Positions 20,124 through 28,866 of a stretch of DNA of 34,146 nucleotides are shown here, piece after piece. Below the pieces are notes generated by a model. The model did no database searches. It saw nothing but the letters and a program-made list of their open reading frames with translations, and was not told the DNA's origin. The translations under genes were made by a program, and so were the position numbers. Source of the DNA: Nitrincola sp. (lineage in GTDB: Bacteria; Pseudomonadota; Gammaproteobacteria; Pseudomonadales; Balneatricaceae); the NCBI GenBank assembly GCA_007125745.1, contig SLCQ01000177.1:1-34146 (forward strand), given 5' to 3'. How positions within the stretch are numbered: position 1 is the stretch's first letter; each line of letters starts with the position of its first letter.

Positions 20124-21101
20124 CTAGCCTTGACTTTGCGACAACTCAGCCAAGACGCGGCTTTCCTCTATAAGCCTGAACCAGGTGTCAGCAATTTGAT
20201 CATGCAATTGGCTGATATCTACCTGTATATCATCAATATATTGATGAAGTTTATCTGGCTCAGAGGCTAATAGTGATACATCGGCCTCTGTTAGATGCTG
20301 AATACAATGATCAGCCGCCGCTTGGGCTTTACTACCACCCGGTAAGGTATCTAGCTCTCGGCTGATGCGTGTAATACAGCAGGCAACCGCGCGCGGAAAC
20401 TGACGATCTTGTAATAAAAATCTAAGCACATCAGGTCCTCGAACACGTAAGCGAACATGTTGACGATACATCTGAAAACCGGTCAATGACTTCAGTACGC
20501 TAACCCACTGTAAGGTTTCGAAGGGGGTGAAGTCATCAGAGTTCCGAGGCAATAAATTAGCTGAGCGAACATCAATAATCCGCGTGGTCATATCGGCTCG
20601 TTCAATTTGGCGACCCAGCATGAGAAACGTACGGGTTTGGGTGTAACTGAGCGTACCCGCAATCATCCCATTAACCGCTTCACAGCTACGGATTACACGG
20701 TTTAAAAAGACATCCCGATTGCGAGAATTGATGCCGGATTCAGCTTGCTGTGACACAGCTAGATAAACCTGGTTGACCTCTTCCCAGATACGCTGAGGCA
20801 TAACATCTCGAGTCGTTCTTAGGTTTTCCCTTGCCGCGGCCAAGGATGAGATGATGGACCCTTGATAACGTCGATCACCGCAAAGAAAGTTAAGCACACT
20901 CACTTCATCACGTTGTTCATAATATTTATCGAACAACTCATCACTGCCCGAAATCGACACTAATGTAGACCAACCTAGGCGGGTAGCTTTTGGAAAATCG
21001 AGTAATAAGTGGCTATTGACACTAATCAGTCGAGCCGTATCTTCAGCACGCTCTAAATAGCGGGCTAACCAGTAAACACTTTCAGCAACTCTTGACAGCA
21101 T
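20124..21101 (-). CDS. alpha-E domain protein (DUF403)
   Basis: This all-helical protein belongs to the alpha-E family, which is almost always encoded next to circularly permuted ATP-grasp and transglutaminase-like genes; its own activity is unknown. The N-terminus MLSRVAESVYWLARYLERAEDTARL is characteristic (key residues RVAES-YW-RYLERAE). RNRDVFLNRVIRSCE and LGRQIERADMTTRI continue the family pattern. The internal W-R-Y-E-R-A-E and GRQIERAD copies suggest a duplicated helical unit. Length is 325 residues. It starts 3 bp after the ATP-grasp stop, so the two are translationally coupled. The same domain is fused to ATP-grasp in the protein at 26244-28853. Probably regulated by the sigma-54 promoter at 22605-22620. 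Confidence 0.93.
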   Translation of the reverse strand: MLSRVAESVYWLARYLERAEDTARLISVNSHLLLDFPKATRLGWSTLVSISGSDELFDKYYEQRDEVSVLNFLCGDRRYQGSIISSLAAARENLRTTRDVMPQRIWEEVNQVYLAVSQQAESGINSRNRDVFLNRVIRSCEAVNGMIAGTLSYTQTRTFLMLGRQIERADMTTRIIDVRSANLLPRNSDDFTPFETLQWVSVLKSLTGFQMYRQHVRLRVRGPDVLRFLLQDRQFPRAVACCITRISRELDTLPGGSKAQAAADHCIQHLTEADVSLLASEPDKLHQYIDDIQVDISQLHDQIADTWFRLIEESRVLAELSQSQG

Positions 21102-21104
21102 TGT

Positions 21105-22562
21105 TTAACCCTCATTCACATCGACAATCCAGGTGTCTTTACTGCCACCACCCTGGGAAGAATTGACAACTAACGAACCTTTTGTCATCGCAACACGTGT
21201 TAACCCACCCGTTGTCACATAGGTATCATGGCCACTGGATAAAATAAACGGACGCAGGTCAACATGCCTGGGTTCCATCGCATGACCACACAAGGTGGGC
21301 GCTGTTGACAGGTTTAAAGTGGGTTGCGCCATATAATTTCTAGGATTGTTTCGGATCAACTCGGCAAACGCTTTACGCTCCCGTTTAGTAGAATGCGGCC
21401 CAATCAACATGCCATACCCACCCGACTCATTGGCAGGCTTCACCACCAAGGACTCCAAGTTAGCCAGTACATATTCCTTATCTTCATCAAACATACACAG
21501 GTAACTGGGCACATTGGGAATTAAGGGTTCTTGGTCCAAATAGTAACGAATAATTTTAGGTACAAAAGCGTAGACCACCTTATCATCTGCAACGCCCGCA
21601 CCAGGAGCATTAGCCAGAGCCACCTTACCTGCTCTCCAAGACCGCATTAACCCTGGAACACCTAACATCGAGTCTGGATTAAATGCTTCTGGATCAAGAA
21701 ACATATCATCAATGCGTCGGTAGATAACATCCACGCGCTGAAGGCCATCTACGGTTTTCATATACACGCAGTCATCATCACCGACAATTAAGTCCGTGCC
21801 CTCAACAAGCTCAACACCCATTTGCTGAGCCAAATAAGAGTGCTCGTAATAAGCTGAGTTGTAGATACCCGGCGTAAGCACCACAATTTGCGGTTCATCA
21901 CCGGGACGTGGTGACATACTGGCCAGCATATCGAAAAGTTGATCGGTATAGTCATCGACTGGTTGAATTTGCCCAGTCGCAAACATATCGGGAAGTACAC
22001 GCTTGGTTACGTTACGATTTTCCAGCATGTAGGATACACCCGAAGGTACTCTAAGATTGTCTTCCAGAACATAGAGGGTTCCATCACTATCTCTGACAAG
22101 ATCGGAGCCGCAAATGTGAGCCCAGATGCGATGCGGCGGCGTTATACCGACACACTGTGGTCGAAAATTAACCGACTGAGCTAAGACTTCTGCCGGAAAA
22201 ACACCATCTTTGATGATACGTTGATCATGATATAAGTCATCGATAAACATATTCAGTGCTTGGACCCGCTGACGCAGTCCAGCCGCTGTTCTTTCCCATT
22301 CCGGGCGCGGAATAATTCTTGGTACCGGATCAAATGGCCATGCCCGGTCAATCATATTACCTTCCGAATAGACCGTAAATGTAATACCCATTGTTTGTAT
22401 CGCAACGTCAACTGCATGCTTATGCTCGATCAGTTCCGAAGCTTCTAAATCTTGGAAATAATCACATAGCATTTGTGCTTCTGGGCGAGGGGTTCCAGGT
22501 GATGCAATCAGCTCGTCATAAAATCCCTTGCACGCATAGTCTTGCCAATTTACTTTTATCAT
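21105..22562 (-). CDS. circularly permuted ATP-grasp protein, type 2 (DUF404/DUF407)
   Basis: This is a predicted ATP-dependent carboxylate-amine ligase of the circularly permuted ATP-grasp class, proposed from comparative genomics to form peptide or amide bonds; no substrate is known. Visible signatures are VLEDNLRVPSGVSYMLENR, the acidic VDVIYRRIDDMFLDP and the nucleotide-binding VVKPANESGGYGMLIGP (each conserved in DUF404/407). Length is 485 residues, full size. Start ATG has GGA about ten bases upstream. It forms a two-gene arm with the alpha-E protein and diverges from the transglutaminase-DUF2126 gene across a 317-bp control region with NtrC-like sites. A longer paralogue with alpha-E fused is at 26244. 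Confidence 0.94.
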   Translation of the reverse strand: MIKVNWQDYACKGFYDELIASPGTPRPEAQMLCDYFQDLEASELIEHKHAVDVAIQTMGITFTVYSEGNMIDRAWPFDPVPRIIPRPEWERTAAGLRQRVQALNMFIDDLYHDQRIIKDGVFPAEVLAQSVNFRPQCVGITPPHRIWAHICGSDLVRDSDGTLYVLEDNLRVPSGVSYMLENRNVTKRVLPDMFATGQIQPVDDYTDQLFDMLASMSPRPGDEPQIVVLTPGIYNSAYYEHSYLAQQMGVELVEGTDLIVGDDDCVYMKTVDGLQRVDVIYRRIDDMFLDPEAFNPDSMLGVPGLMRSWRAGKVALANAPGAGVADDKVVYAFVPKIIRYYLDQEPLIPNVPSYLCMFDEDKEYVLANLESLVVKPANESGGYGMLIGPHSTKRERKAFAELIRNNPRNYMAQPTLNLSTAPTLCGHAMEPRHVDLRPFILSSGHDTYVTTGGLTRVAMTKGSLVVNSSQGGGSKDTWIVDVNEG

Positions 22563-22604
22563 AGCGTGTATCCATCATTATCATCATTACGATAGTATTT
22601 TTAC

Positions 22605-22620
22605 TGCAAATGCTATACCA
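22605..22620 (-). promoter_or_regulatory. sigma-54-type promoter for the left (ATP-grasp/alpha-E) arm
   Basis: The minus strand reads TGGTATAGCATTTGCA. GG and GC are separated by exactly ten bases and the -12 half TTGCA is perfect; the -24 half differs from TGGCAC at two positions. Predicted start is near 22594, leaving a 31-nt leader to the ATG at 22562. The NtrC-like sites centre at -98 and -120 from this start. Confidence 0.68.
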
Positions 22621-22684
22621 AAACTCACGACCTTGATCAGACAGGAAATTGCGTTCAATAAATACGCACCCTTAAAGCACACGC

Positions 22685-22699
22685 GCACCAACCTTGTGC
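22685..22699. promoter_or_regulatory. NtrC-like enhancer site 1 in the divergent control region
   Basis: GCACCAACCTTGTGC, followed by A, closely matches the NtrC consensus (GCACC-N5-GGTGC), with one arm mismatch. It lies about 98 bp upstream of the left predicted start and 146 bp upstream of the right one. Confidence 0.72.
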
Positions 22700-22706
22700 A
22701 AAAACC

Positions 22707-22721
22707 GCTTTAATATTGTGC
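22707..22721. promoter_or_regulatory. NtrC-like enhancer site 2 in the divergent control region
   Basis: GCTTTAATATTGTGC has one good half-site (TGTGC) and a degenerate partner. It begins exactly 22 bp after site 1, about two helical turns, so both could be bound cooperatively on the same DNA face. Weaker than site 1 alone; the spacing is the main support. Confidence 0.55.
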
Positions 22722-22805
22722 GTGAACCCGTCACTTAATTTACTTTAGTTTGCTTCTATAAAGCCTTCAAATAGGATGATGAAGACTTTTATAGGTTTAT
22801 TTAAT

Positions 22806-22862
22806 AACAAGTGGCATATCTGTTGCTGATGAACCATCATAGGTAATTATTAGCCACTTGTT
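22806..22862. repeat. 10-bp inverted repeat spanning the right sigma-54 promoter and leader
   Basis: AACAAGTGGC (22806-22815) is exactly mirrored by GCCACTTGTT (22853-22862), 37 bases apart. The left arm covers the -24 element; the right arm sits 17 bases before the transglutaminase ATG. A transcript from the sigma-54 start would lack the left arm, so a DNA-binding operator is more likely than an RNA hairpin. Confidence 0.6.
22812..22827 (+). promoter_or_regulatory. sigma-54-type promoter for the right (transglutaminase) arm
   Basis: TGGCATATCTGTTGCT matches TGGCAC-N5-TTGC at all but one position, with correct spacing. Predicted start is near 22838, giving a 42-nt leader before the ATG at 22880. 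NtrC-like sites centre 124 and 146 bp upstream, comparable to the -108/-140 enhancers of E. coli glnA. Confidence 0.8.
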
Positions 22863-22879
22863 CAGCAAGGTAACTGATC

Positions 22880-25800
22880 ATGACGATTCGCGTTGCACTG
22901 AAGCACACCACTCGCTACGACTTTGACAAGCCGGTTGGCGTATCACCTCACTTAATTCGCTTAAGACCCGCTCCACATTGTCGAACGCCCATTGATGCAT
23001 ACTCACTCAAGGTGTCAGGGGGTGAATACTTTATCAATTGGCAACAGGATCCTTTTGGAAACCACTTGGCCAGGCTGGTGTTTCCGGAAAAGATCGATCA
23101 TTTAGAGGTGAGTGTAGAACTGCTTGCTCCAATGACAGTTATCAACCCTTTTGACTTCTTTGTTGAAGACTATGCTGAAAAGTTTCCTTTTAGCTACACA
23201 GATGGGCTGAAGAAAGAACTCGCACCCTATCTCGAAATTACCGAAAATGGCCCTTTACTCACCAAATGGCTTAAAGGCGTTACACAAAAACCTACGCCGA
23301 TTGTTGATTTTCTGGTTGCAATCAACCAGCGTCTTGAAGAGGATATTGAATACACCATCCGCATGGAACCTGGTGTCCAAACGGCCGAAGAAACACTCAC
23401 TAAACAGTTAGGTTCATGTCGAGATTCTGCTTGGCTAATGGTTCAAGTATTACGCCATCTGGGACTCGCGGCCCGTTTTGTATCCGGATATTTAATTCAG
23501 TTAACCGCCGACGTTAAAGCCCTAGATGGCCCATCAGGGACTGAAACCGACTTTACCGACTTGCATGCCTGGACAGAAGTGTTTATTCCAGGGGCTGGTT
23601 GGGTTGGCCTAGATCCAACATCAGGCTTGTTTGCCGGAGAAGGCCATATACCGCTTGCGGCAACCCCTGACCCATCCAGCGCGGCACCCATTACCGGAGC
23701 AACGGAACCATGTGAGGTCAGCTTTGACTTCAGTATGTCGGTCGCTCGTGTACATGAAGATCCACGGGTTACGAAACCCTATACAGAAGAGGCTTGGGAA
23801 GCGATCAATCAACTTGGCGAACAGGTTGATCAGGTGCTTGATGCTGAAGATCTACGACTCACCATGGGCGGTGAGCCCACCTTTGTGTCCATTGATGATA
23901 TGGACGCGGCAGAATGGACTATCGCCGCTCAAGGCCCCAACAAACGCCGTTTAGCAGAAGTTTTGATGCGACGTTTACGCCCACATTTTGCACCCAACAG
24001 CTTGATTCACTATCAACAGGGTAAGTGGTACCCAGGTGAATCCTTGCCACGTTGGGCGCTCGCTTGCTATTGGCGGAAAGATAACAAGCCCATGTGGCAA
24101 GAGAGTGAATGGCTGGCAGACATGTACAAGGACTATGGCTTCAACCAAAATGATGCCCGCATCTTTACCAAGCACCTGGTTCAGCGTCTGCGTATACACG
24201 ACAAACATATTATTCCTTGCTATGAAGATGCCTATTACTATTTATGGCTTGAACGAAAGCAACCCGTTGATATAGACCTAAGCAAAGAAGATCTCAAATC
24301 AGATGAAAACCGTCGTCGTTTGGCACAGCTTCTAGAGCGGGGCCTCGATGAAATCACAGGCTTTACACTACCACTGAGTCGAGATTTGAAATCAAAGCAC
24401 TGGCGATCAGGTCACTGGCAGGTGCGTCGCCGCCGACTCTATCTGATTCCCGGTGACTCACCCATGGGATATCGATTGCCATTAAATGAACTGCCTCTTG
24501 CAGGAAGAGAGGAGCTTCCTCAACCCGCATCTCTGTTTGAACTGAAACCACCGCTTCCCGATATGCATGGGGAAATTGCCAGCCGCTACAGCGCCTTACA
24601 GCAATCGTTCAACACGACCGCCATGAGTGATGACAAGCATCAGAATCTTCAGAAACAACAACTCGATGATTCAAGCGATAGCGTCCTACATACAGCATTA
24701 TGTGTTGAGCCGCGTGAAGGAAAACTCTTTGTCTTCCTCCCCCCGCTAGCAGAGCTTGAACACTATTTAGAGCTGTTAGTGCATATTGAAAACACGGCTA
24801 AGGCGCTACAGATGCCGGTCTGTTTAGAAGGCTATCCACCGCCCTCGGATACTCGAATTGAAAAATTTATGATCACGCCCGATCCCGGGGTGATTGAAGT
24901 GAACATCATGCCATCAAAAAGCTGGCAAGACTTGGTCAACACGACGACACGACTGTATGAAGAAGCACGACTGTCTCGTTTAGGGACAGAAAAGTTTATG
25001 CTTGATGGTCGTCATACAGGTACAGGCGGTGGTAATCATGTGACATTGGGTGGTGCTACGCCTGCTGATTCACCTTTTTTACGTCGCCCCAGCTTATTAA
25101 CCAGCATGATTACTTACTGGCAACATCACCCTAGCTTGTCTTTTTTATTCGCTGGCATGTTTCTAGGGCCTACCAGTCAAGCACCTCGAATTGATGAAGC
25201 CCGCCATGAAGCCTTGTATGAGTTGGAAATTGCGATTCAACAAATGCCTTTAGGCGAAGTACCGCAACCCTGGATGGTCGATCGTTTATTAAGAAACCTG
25301 TTGACCGATATTACTGGGAACACACACCGCGCTGAGTTTTGTATCGATAAACTTTTCTCACCTGACTCAGCCACAGGACGACTCGGGCTACTTGAGTTAC
25401 GAGGCTTTGAGATGCCTCCACATGCTCGAATGAGCTTGATGCAACAGCTGTTGATTCGCGCCCTTGTTGCGCGCTTTACCCGATCACCCTATCGCAAGAA
25501 ACTGGTACGTTGGGGTACACAACTGCATGACCGCTGGATGCTACCGCATTATTTGTGGAAGGACCTGCTGGATATACTTGATGATCTTCGTAGTTTTGGT
25601 TTTGACTTTAACCCTGAGTGGTTTGAACCTTTTCTCGAGTTCCGCTTCCCACAATATGGCGAGGTGATCTATGATCAGGTTCGCATTGAATTACGCCAGG
25701 CCATTGAGCCCTGGCATGTGTTAGGTGAGGAAGTGAGTGGCGGAGGAACGGCACGATACGTAGATTCTTCTGTTGAGCGCCTTCAGGTGAAACTCTTTGG

Positions 25801-26212
25801 CTACAACCCTGAGCGCCATGTTTTAACCTGTAATGGCAGGCGAGTACCTTTACAGCCGACAGGCGTCAACTCTGAAGCGGTCGCCGGTATTCGCTATCGT
25901 GCTTGGCAACCACCATCGGCACTTCACCCACTGATACCGGTTCATGCACCCTTAACGTTTGACCTGGTTGATACTTGGAATCAACGTTCATTAGGGGGGT
26001 GTACTTATCATGTTTCTCATCCAGCAGGACGGAATTACGAAACCTTCCCAGTCAATGCCAATGAAGCTGAAGCCAGGCGTTTATCGCGCTTCTGGGCTCA
26101 TGGTCATACACAAGGAAAACAATACATACCACCAGAGGACATTCCGGGCGAGTACCCTCATACGCTGGACTTACGATTTAACCACAGCAATCCTGGCGAG
26201 TCTGAGATATGA
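22880..26212 (+). CDS. transglutaminase-like protein fused to DUF2126
   Basis: This large fused protein has a bacterial transglutaminase N-terminal region (about residues 1-85, beginning MTIRVALKHTTRYDF). Next comes a papain-like transglutaminase core with Cys180 (QLGSCRDSAW), His229 (DLHAWTEVF) and Asp245 (GLDPTSG). From about residue 300 to the end is DUF2126 (LTMGGEPTFVSIDD; GTGGGNHVTLGGA; FLFAGMFLGPTSQAPR). The core fold cleaves or transfers amides; DUF2126 has been viewed by comparative genomics as a carboxylate-amine ligase-like unit, and its GGGNHVTLGG resembles the GSGMHVHLS loop of glutamine synthetase. Substrate unknown. 1,110 residues is normal for this fusion. AAGG lies nine bases before the ATG. 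It leads the right-arm operon. Confidence 0.93.
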   Translation: MTIRVALKHTTRYDFDKPVGVSPHLIRLRPAPHCRTPIDAYSLKVSGGEYFINWQQDPFGNHLARLVFPEKIDHLEVSVELLAPMTVINPFDFFVEDYAEKFPFSYTDGLKKELAPYLEITENGPLLTKWLKGVTQKPTPIVDFLVAINQRLEEDIEYTIRMEPGVQTAEETLTKQLGSCRDSAWLMVQVLRHLGLAARFVSGYLIQLTADVKALDGPSGTETDFTDLHAWTEVFIPGAGWVGLDPTSGLFAGEGHIPLAATPDPSSAAPITGATEPCEVSFDFSMSVARVHEDPRVTKPYTEEAWEAINQLGEQVDQVLDAEDLRLTMGGEPTFVSIDDMDAAEWTIAAQGPNKRRLAEVLMRRLRPHFAPNSLIHYQQGKWYPGESLPRWALACYWRKDNKPMWQESEWLADMYKDYGFNQNDARIFTKHLVQRLRIHDKHIIPCYEDAYYYLWLERKQPVDIDLSKEDLKSDENRRRLAQLLERGLDEITGFTLPLSRDLKSKHWRSGHWQVRRRRLYLIPGDSPMGYRLPLNELPLAGREELPQPASLFELKPPLPDMHGEIASRYSALQQSFNTTAMSDDKHQNLQKQQLDDSSDSVLHTALCVEPREGKLFVFLPPLAELEHYLELLVHIENTAKALQMPVCLEGYPPPSDTRIEKFMITPDPGVIEVNIMPSKSWQDLVNTTTRLYEEARLSRLGTEKFMLDGRHTGTGGGNHVTLGGATPADSPFLRRPSLLTSMITYWQHHPSLSFLFAGMFLGPTSQAPRIDEARHEALYELEIAIQQMPLGEVPQPWMVDRLLRNLLTDITGNTHRAEFCIDKLFSPDSATGRLGLLELRGFEMPPHARMSLMQQLLIRALVARFTRSPYRKKLVRWGTQLHDRWMLPHYLWKDLLDILDDLRSFGFDFNPEWFEPFLEFRFPQYGEVIYDQVRIELRQAIEPWHVLGEEVSGGGTARYVDSSVERLQVKLFGYNPERHVLTCNGRRVPLQPTGVNSEAVAGIRYRAWQPPSALHPLIPVHAPLTFDLVDTWNQRSLGGCTYHVSHPAGRNYETFPVNANEAEARRLSRFWAHGHTQGKQYIPPEDIPGEYPHTLDLRFNHSNPGESEI

Positions 26213-26243
26213 TATGGCGTTTTGATCATTGAACAAGGATAAA

Positions 26244-28853
26244 ATGACAGACTTTAGCCTGCTTAGCAGTGAAATGCAGCAACGACTGCTGGCCTATGTG
26301 ACCAGCAGACAGGCATTTGCTGACCCCTCGAATGGATTTGACGAGTTGTTAAGCACCTCTGGAAAGATTCGCTCTCAGTGGCAGCCTGTACTTGAAGAGC
26401 TAGCGAAACTAGACCGAGAAGCTTTACTAAACCGTTGCGAGGAAGCACAAAACCTGCTCCATGAAAATGGTGTCACCTTCAATACCTATGAAGACGACCC
26501 TGGCCAGCTAAGGTCATGGCAGTTGGACAGCTTACCCTACGTTATCAGTACTCAGGACTGGGAGTTTCTTGAAGGTGGACTAATGCAACGCTCTCGATTA
26601 CTGGAAGCGATTGTTGAAGATTTGCATGGTCCAAGATCATTGATAACTCAGGGATTGCTTCCGGCAGAGTTGATTCATAGTTTTCCCGGCTATCTTCTCC
26701 CGGCAGTCAGTGATCAACCCTTAAGAAGGCCCATGTTGATTTTTCATGGGACCGATGTCATACGCAACGCGATGGGAGAGTGGGAGGTACTTTGTGACTG
26801 GACACAGTCGCCCTCAGGAGCTGGCTATGCACTTGAAAACCGAATCACGCTCGCTAGAGCTTTTCCAAATCAATACCGTGAAGCGCCTCTAAAACGTTTA
26901 GCAGGGTTCTTACAAGCACAACACAGAGCGCTAGCATCTTTATGTACCAGCCAACGAGAGCAACCTAATATCGTATTGTTATCACCCGGGTCAGGTAGCC
27001 CAGGTTATTTTGAGCACGCATGGCTTGCCAATTATATGAATTTTTCACTAGTTGAAGGAGCAGACTTGGTCGTACGTGATGGCCAAGTGTCTATGCGAAC
27101 ACTAGGTGGACTCAGGCAAGTAGACGTGATTGTCAGGCACATCAATGATCCTTGGTGTGATCCATTAGAGCTTCGTGGAGACTCATTACTCGGTGTTCCA
27201 GGTTTAATGCAAGCGGCACGAGATGGTGAAGTCGAAATCGCTAATGCTCTGGGCACTGGCATCCTAGAAAACCCAGCTTTAGCGGCATTTTTAGATGAGA
27301 TATGTCAAACCTTGCTCGGCGAGTCGCTTTTAATTAAGCATCGCAAAACGCTATGGGGCGGTGATAGTGAACATCTCTCGCAAATACTCATGTCACCCAA
27401 TACCTGGCTGGTTCGAGATATTACCGAACCAGCCAAAGTGATAAAGCCCGAGGTATTAAACGATGGCGAGAGGCTCCAACTACTCGATAAATTACAATCC
27501 ACACCTTGGCGCTTTGTTGCTCAAGCCAAGTTAAGCGGTGCTACATCACCGATCTATAATAGACGCAAAGATATTTTCGAAGCCAATAACGTCAATTTAC
27601 GATTTTTTAGCTTGATTGAACCTGATCACCTGTTTATCACCCCTGCAGATCGCCGATACCGTATCATGCCTGGGGGGCTAGCCTGGGTTGGCGAGCCTGG
27701 CACCCTGTTAATGGAAAGCAGAACCGTTAAAGATATCTGGGTGATGGCACCTGTACCCCAGCCTCATATCAGCATGCTGAGCCAAGCCAGTGGTCCAATT
27801 GTTGTCACGCGAGACGGTACAGATCTCGCTTGCCGAGTCGCAGACAGTTTATTCTGGATGGGTCGATATGGTGAACGTTTAGATGTACGCTCTCGATTAC
27901 TTCGAGAAACGTTAGGGCGCTTCTTACAGGAAGATCAGTCTGCAGAAGAGAGTGGACTTCTACCCGATCTCTTTACAGCGCTTGAAATTCAACTACCTGA
28001 ATTAGCAATGGAAGAAGAGCGTCTATCCAATATTGAAGACCCCCAACGTCATCAGCAACTCTATCGCAGTTATCGCAATAGTCTACTGGAACTCTTTGAA
28101 GAAAATCACCCTGACGGCATGCCGTGGTTATTTAATCACTTTATCAGAAACTGCCGCTCGGTTCGTGATCATCTAGGTGATGATGCATGGCGTACCGTCA
28201 ACAATTTGCGCCAGCGCTTTAACGACATGCCCAGAACACAAGGCATCATCGTTGGACAACGCCAACTTGAAGGTGTCGTCACCGATCTGGCAGCCTTCTT
28301 TGGCCTATGTAACGAAACCATGCCACACCACTATGGCTGGCGCTTTTTAGATATTGGCCGCTTTATTGAGCGTGTTTTATATACACTGGAGTTGTTAAAG
28401 CTTGCGCTATTAAGTGCTCGACAACCTGGCATTGCGCTTTGTGAGGTCGTCTTAGCGACCACCGACAACTTTACCGTCTATCGTCGACGTTATCGTTCAC
28501 AGCTACACCCCAGCGCTATTCTTGACTTATTATTGTTCGATGAGACCAACCCCCGCTCTATTGGCTATATGTTAAAACGATTGGAAAGACAGATCCGGCG
28601 CTTGCCACAACCAAACCACTCGCCTTATCGTAACCTAGAGTCTAGACTGGTGATTCAGGCAACCAGTGCGTTGCACCTTGTGGATATCGATCGATTAAGC
28701 CAGATAGAGTCGAGTAAAGCATCACAAGTGGTGCTATCAACGCTTCTTGATCAGCTGATAGAGCCCTTATCTGAGTTGACCAATGCCATATCACATAGTC
28801 ACTTTAGTCATGTTGAAGCCCCTGTTCAACTGGTGACTATGCAATCATCATAA
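26244..28853 (+). CDS. fused circularly permuted ATP-grasp / alpha-E domain protein
   Basis: This protein combines in one chain what the left arm makes as two. Residues ~1-510 are a circularly permuted ATP-grasp ligase (VLCDWTQSPSGAGYALENR; VDVIVRHINDPWCDPLELRG; RIMPGGLAWVG). From about residue 527 onward is an alpha-E domain (CRVADSLFWMGRYGERLD; then WRFLDIGRFIERVLYTLELL). The ATP-grasp half lacks a clear copy of the VVKPANESGGYGML loop seen in the 485-residue paralogue, so its ligase activity may differ. The ATG at 26244 with AAGGAT just upstream is preferred over an in-frame TTG at 26229. It begins 31 bp after the transglutaminase-DUF2126 gene and ends 13 bp before the second transglutaminase. 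Confidence 0.92.
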   Translation: MTDFSLLSSEMQQRLLAYVTSRQAFADPSNGFDELLSTSGKIRSQWQPVLEELAKLDREALLNRCEEAQNLLHENGVTFNTYEDDPGQLRSWQLDSLPYVISTQDWEFLEGGLMQRSRLLEAIVEDLHGPRSLITQGLLPAELIHSFPGYLLPAVSDQPLRRPMLIFHGTDVIRNAMGEWEVLCDWTQSPSGAGYALENRITLARAFPNQYREAPLKRLAGFLQAQHRALASLCTSQREQPNIVLLSPGSGSPGYFEHAWLANYMNFSLVEGADLVVRDGQVSMRTLGGLRQVDVIVRHINDPWCDPLELRGDSLLGVPGLMQAARDGEVEIANALGTGILENPALAAFLDEICQTLLGESLLIKHRKTLWGGDSEHLSQILMSPNTWLVRDITEPAKVIKPEVLNDGERLQLLDKLQSTPWRFVAQAKLSGATSPIYNRRKDIFEANNVNLRFFSLIEPDHLFITPADRRYRIMPGGLAWVGEPGTLLMESRTVKDIWVMAPVPQPHISMLSQASGPIVVTRDGTDLACRVADSLFWMGRYGERLDVRSRLLRETLGRFLQEDQSAEESGLLPDLFTALEIQLPELAMEEERLSNIEDPQRHQQLYRSYRNSLLELFEENHPDGMPWLFNHFIRNCRSVRDHLGDDAWRTVNNLRQRFNDMPRTQGIIVGQRQLEGVVTDLAAFFGLCNETMPHHYGWRFLDIGRFIERVLYTLELLKLALLSARQPGIALCEVVLATTDNFTVYRRRYRSQLHPSAILDLLLFDETNPRSIGYMLKRLERQIRRLPQPNHSPYRNLESRLVIQATSALHLVDIDRLSQIESSKASQVVLSTLLDQLIEPLSELTNAISHSHFSHVEAPVQLVTMQSS

Positions 28854-28866
28854 TGACCATAACACT

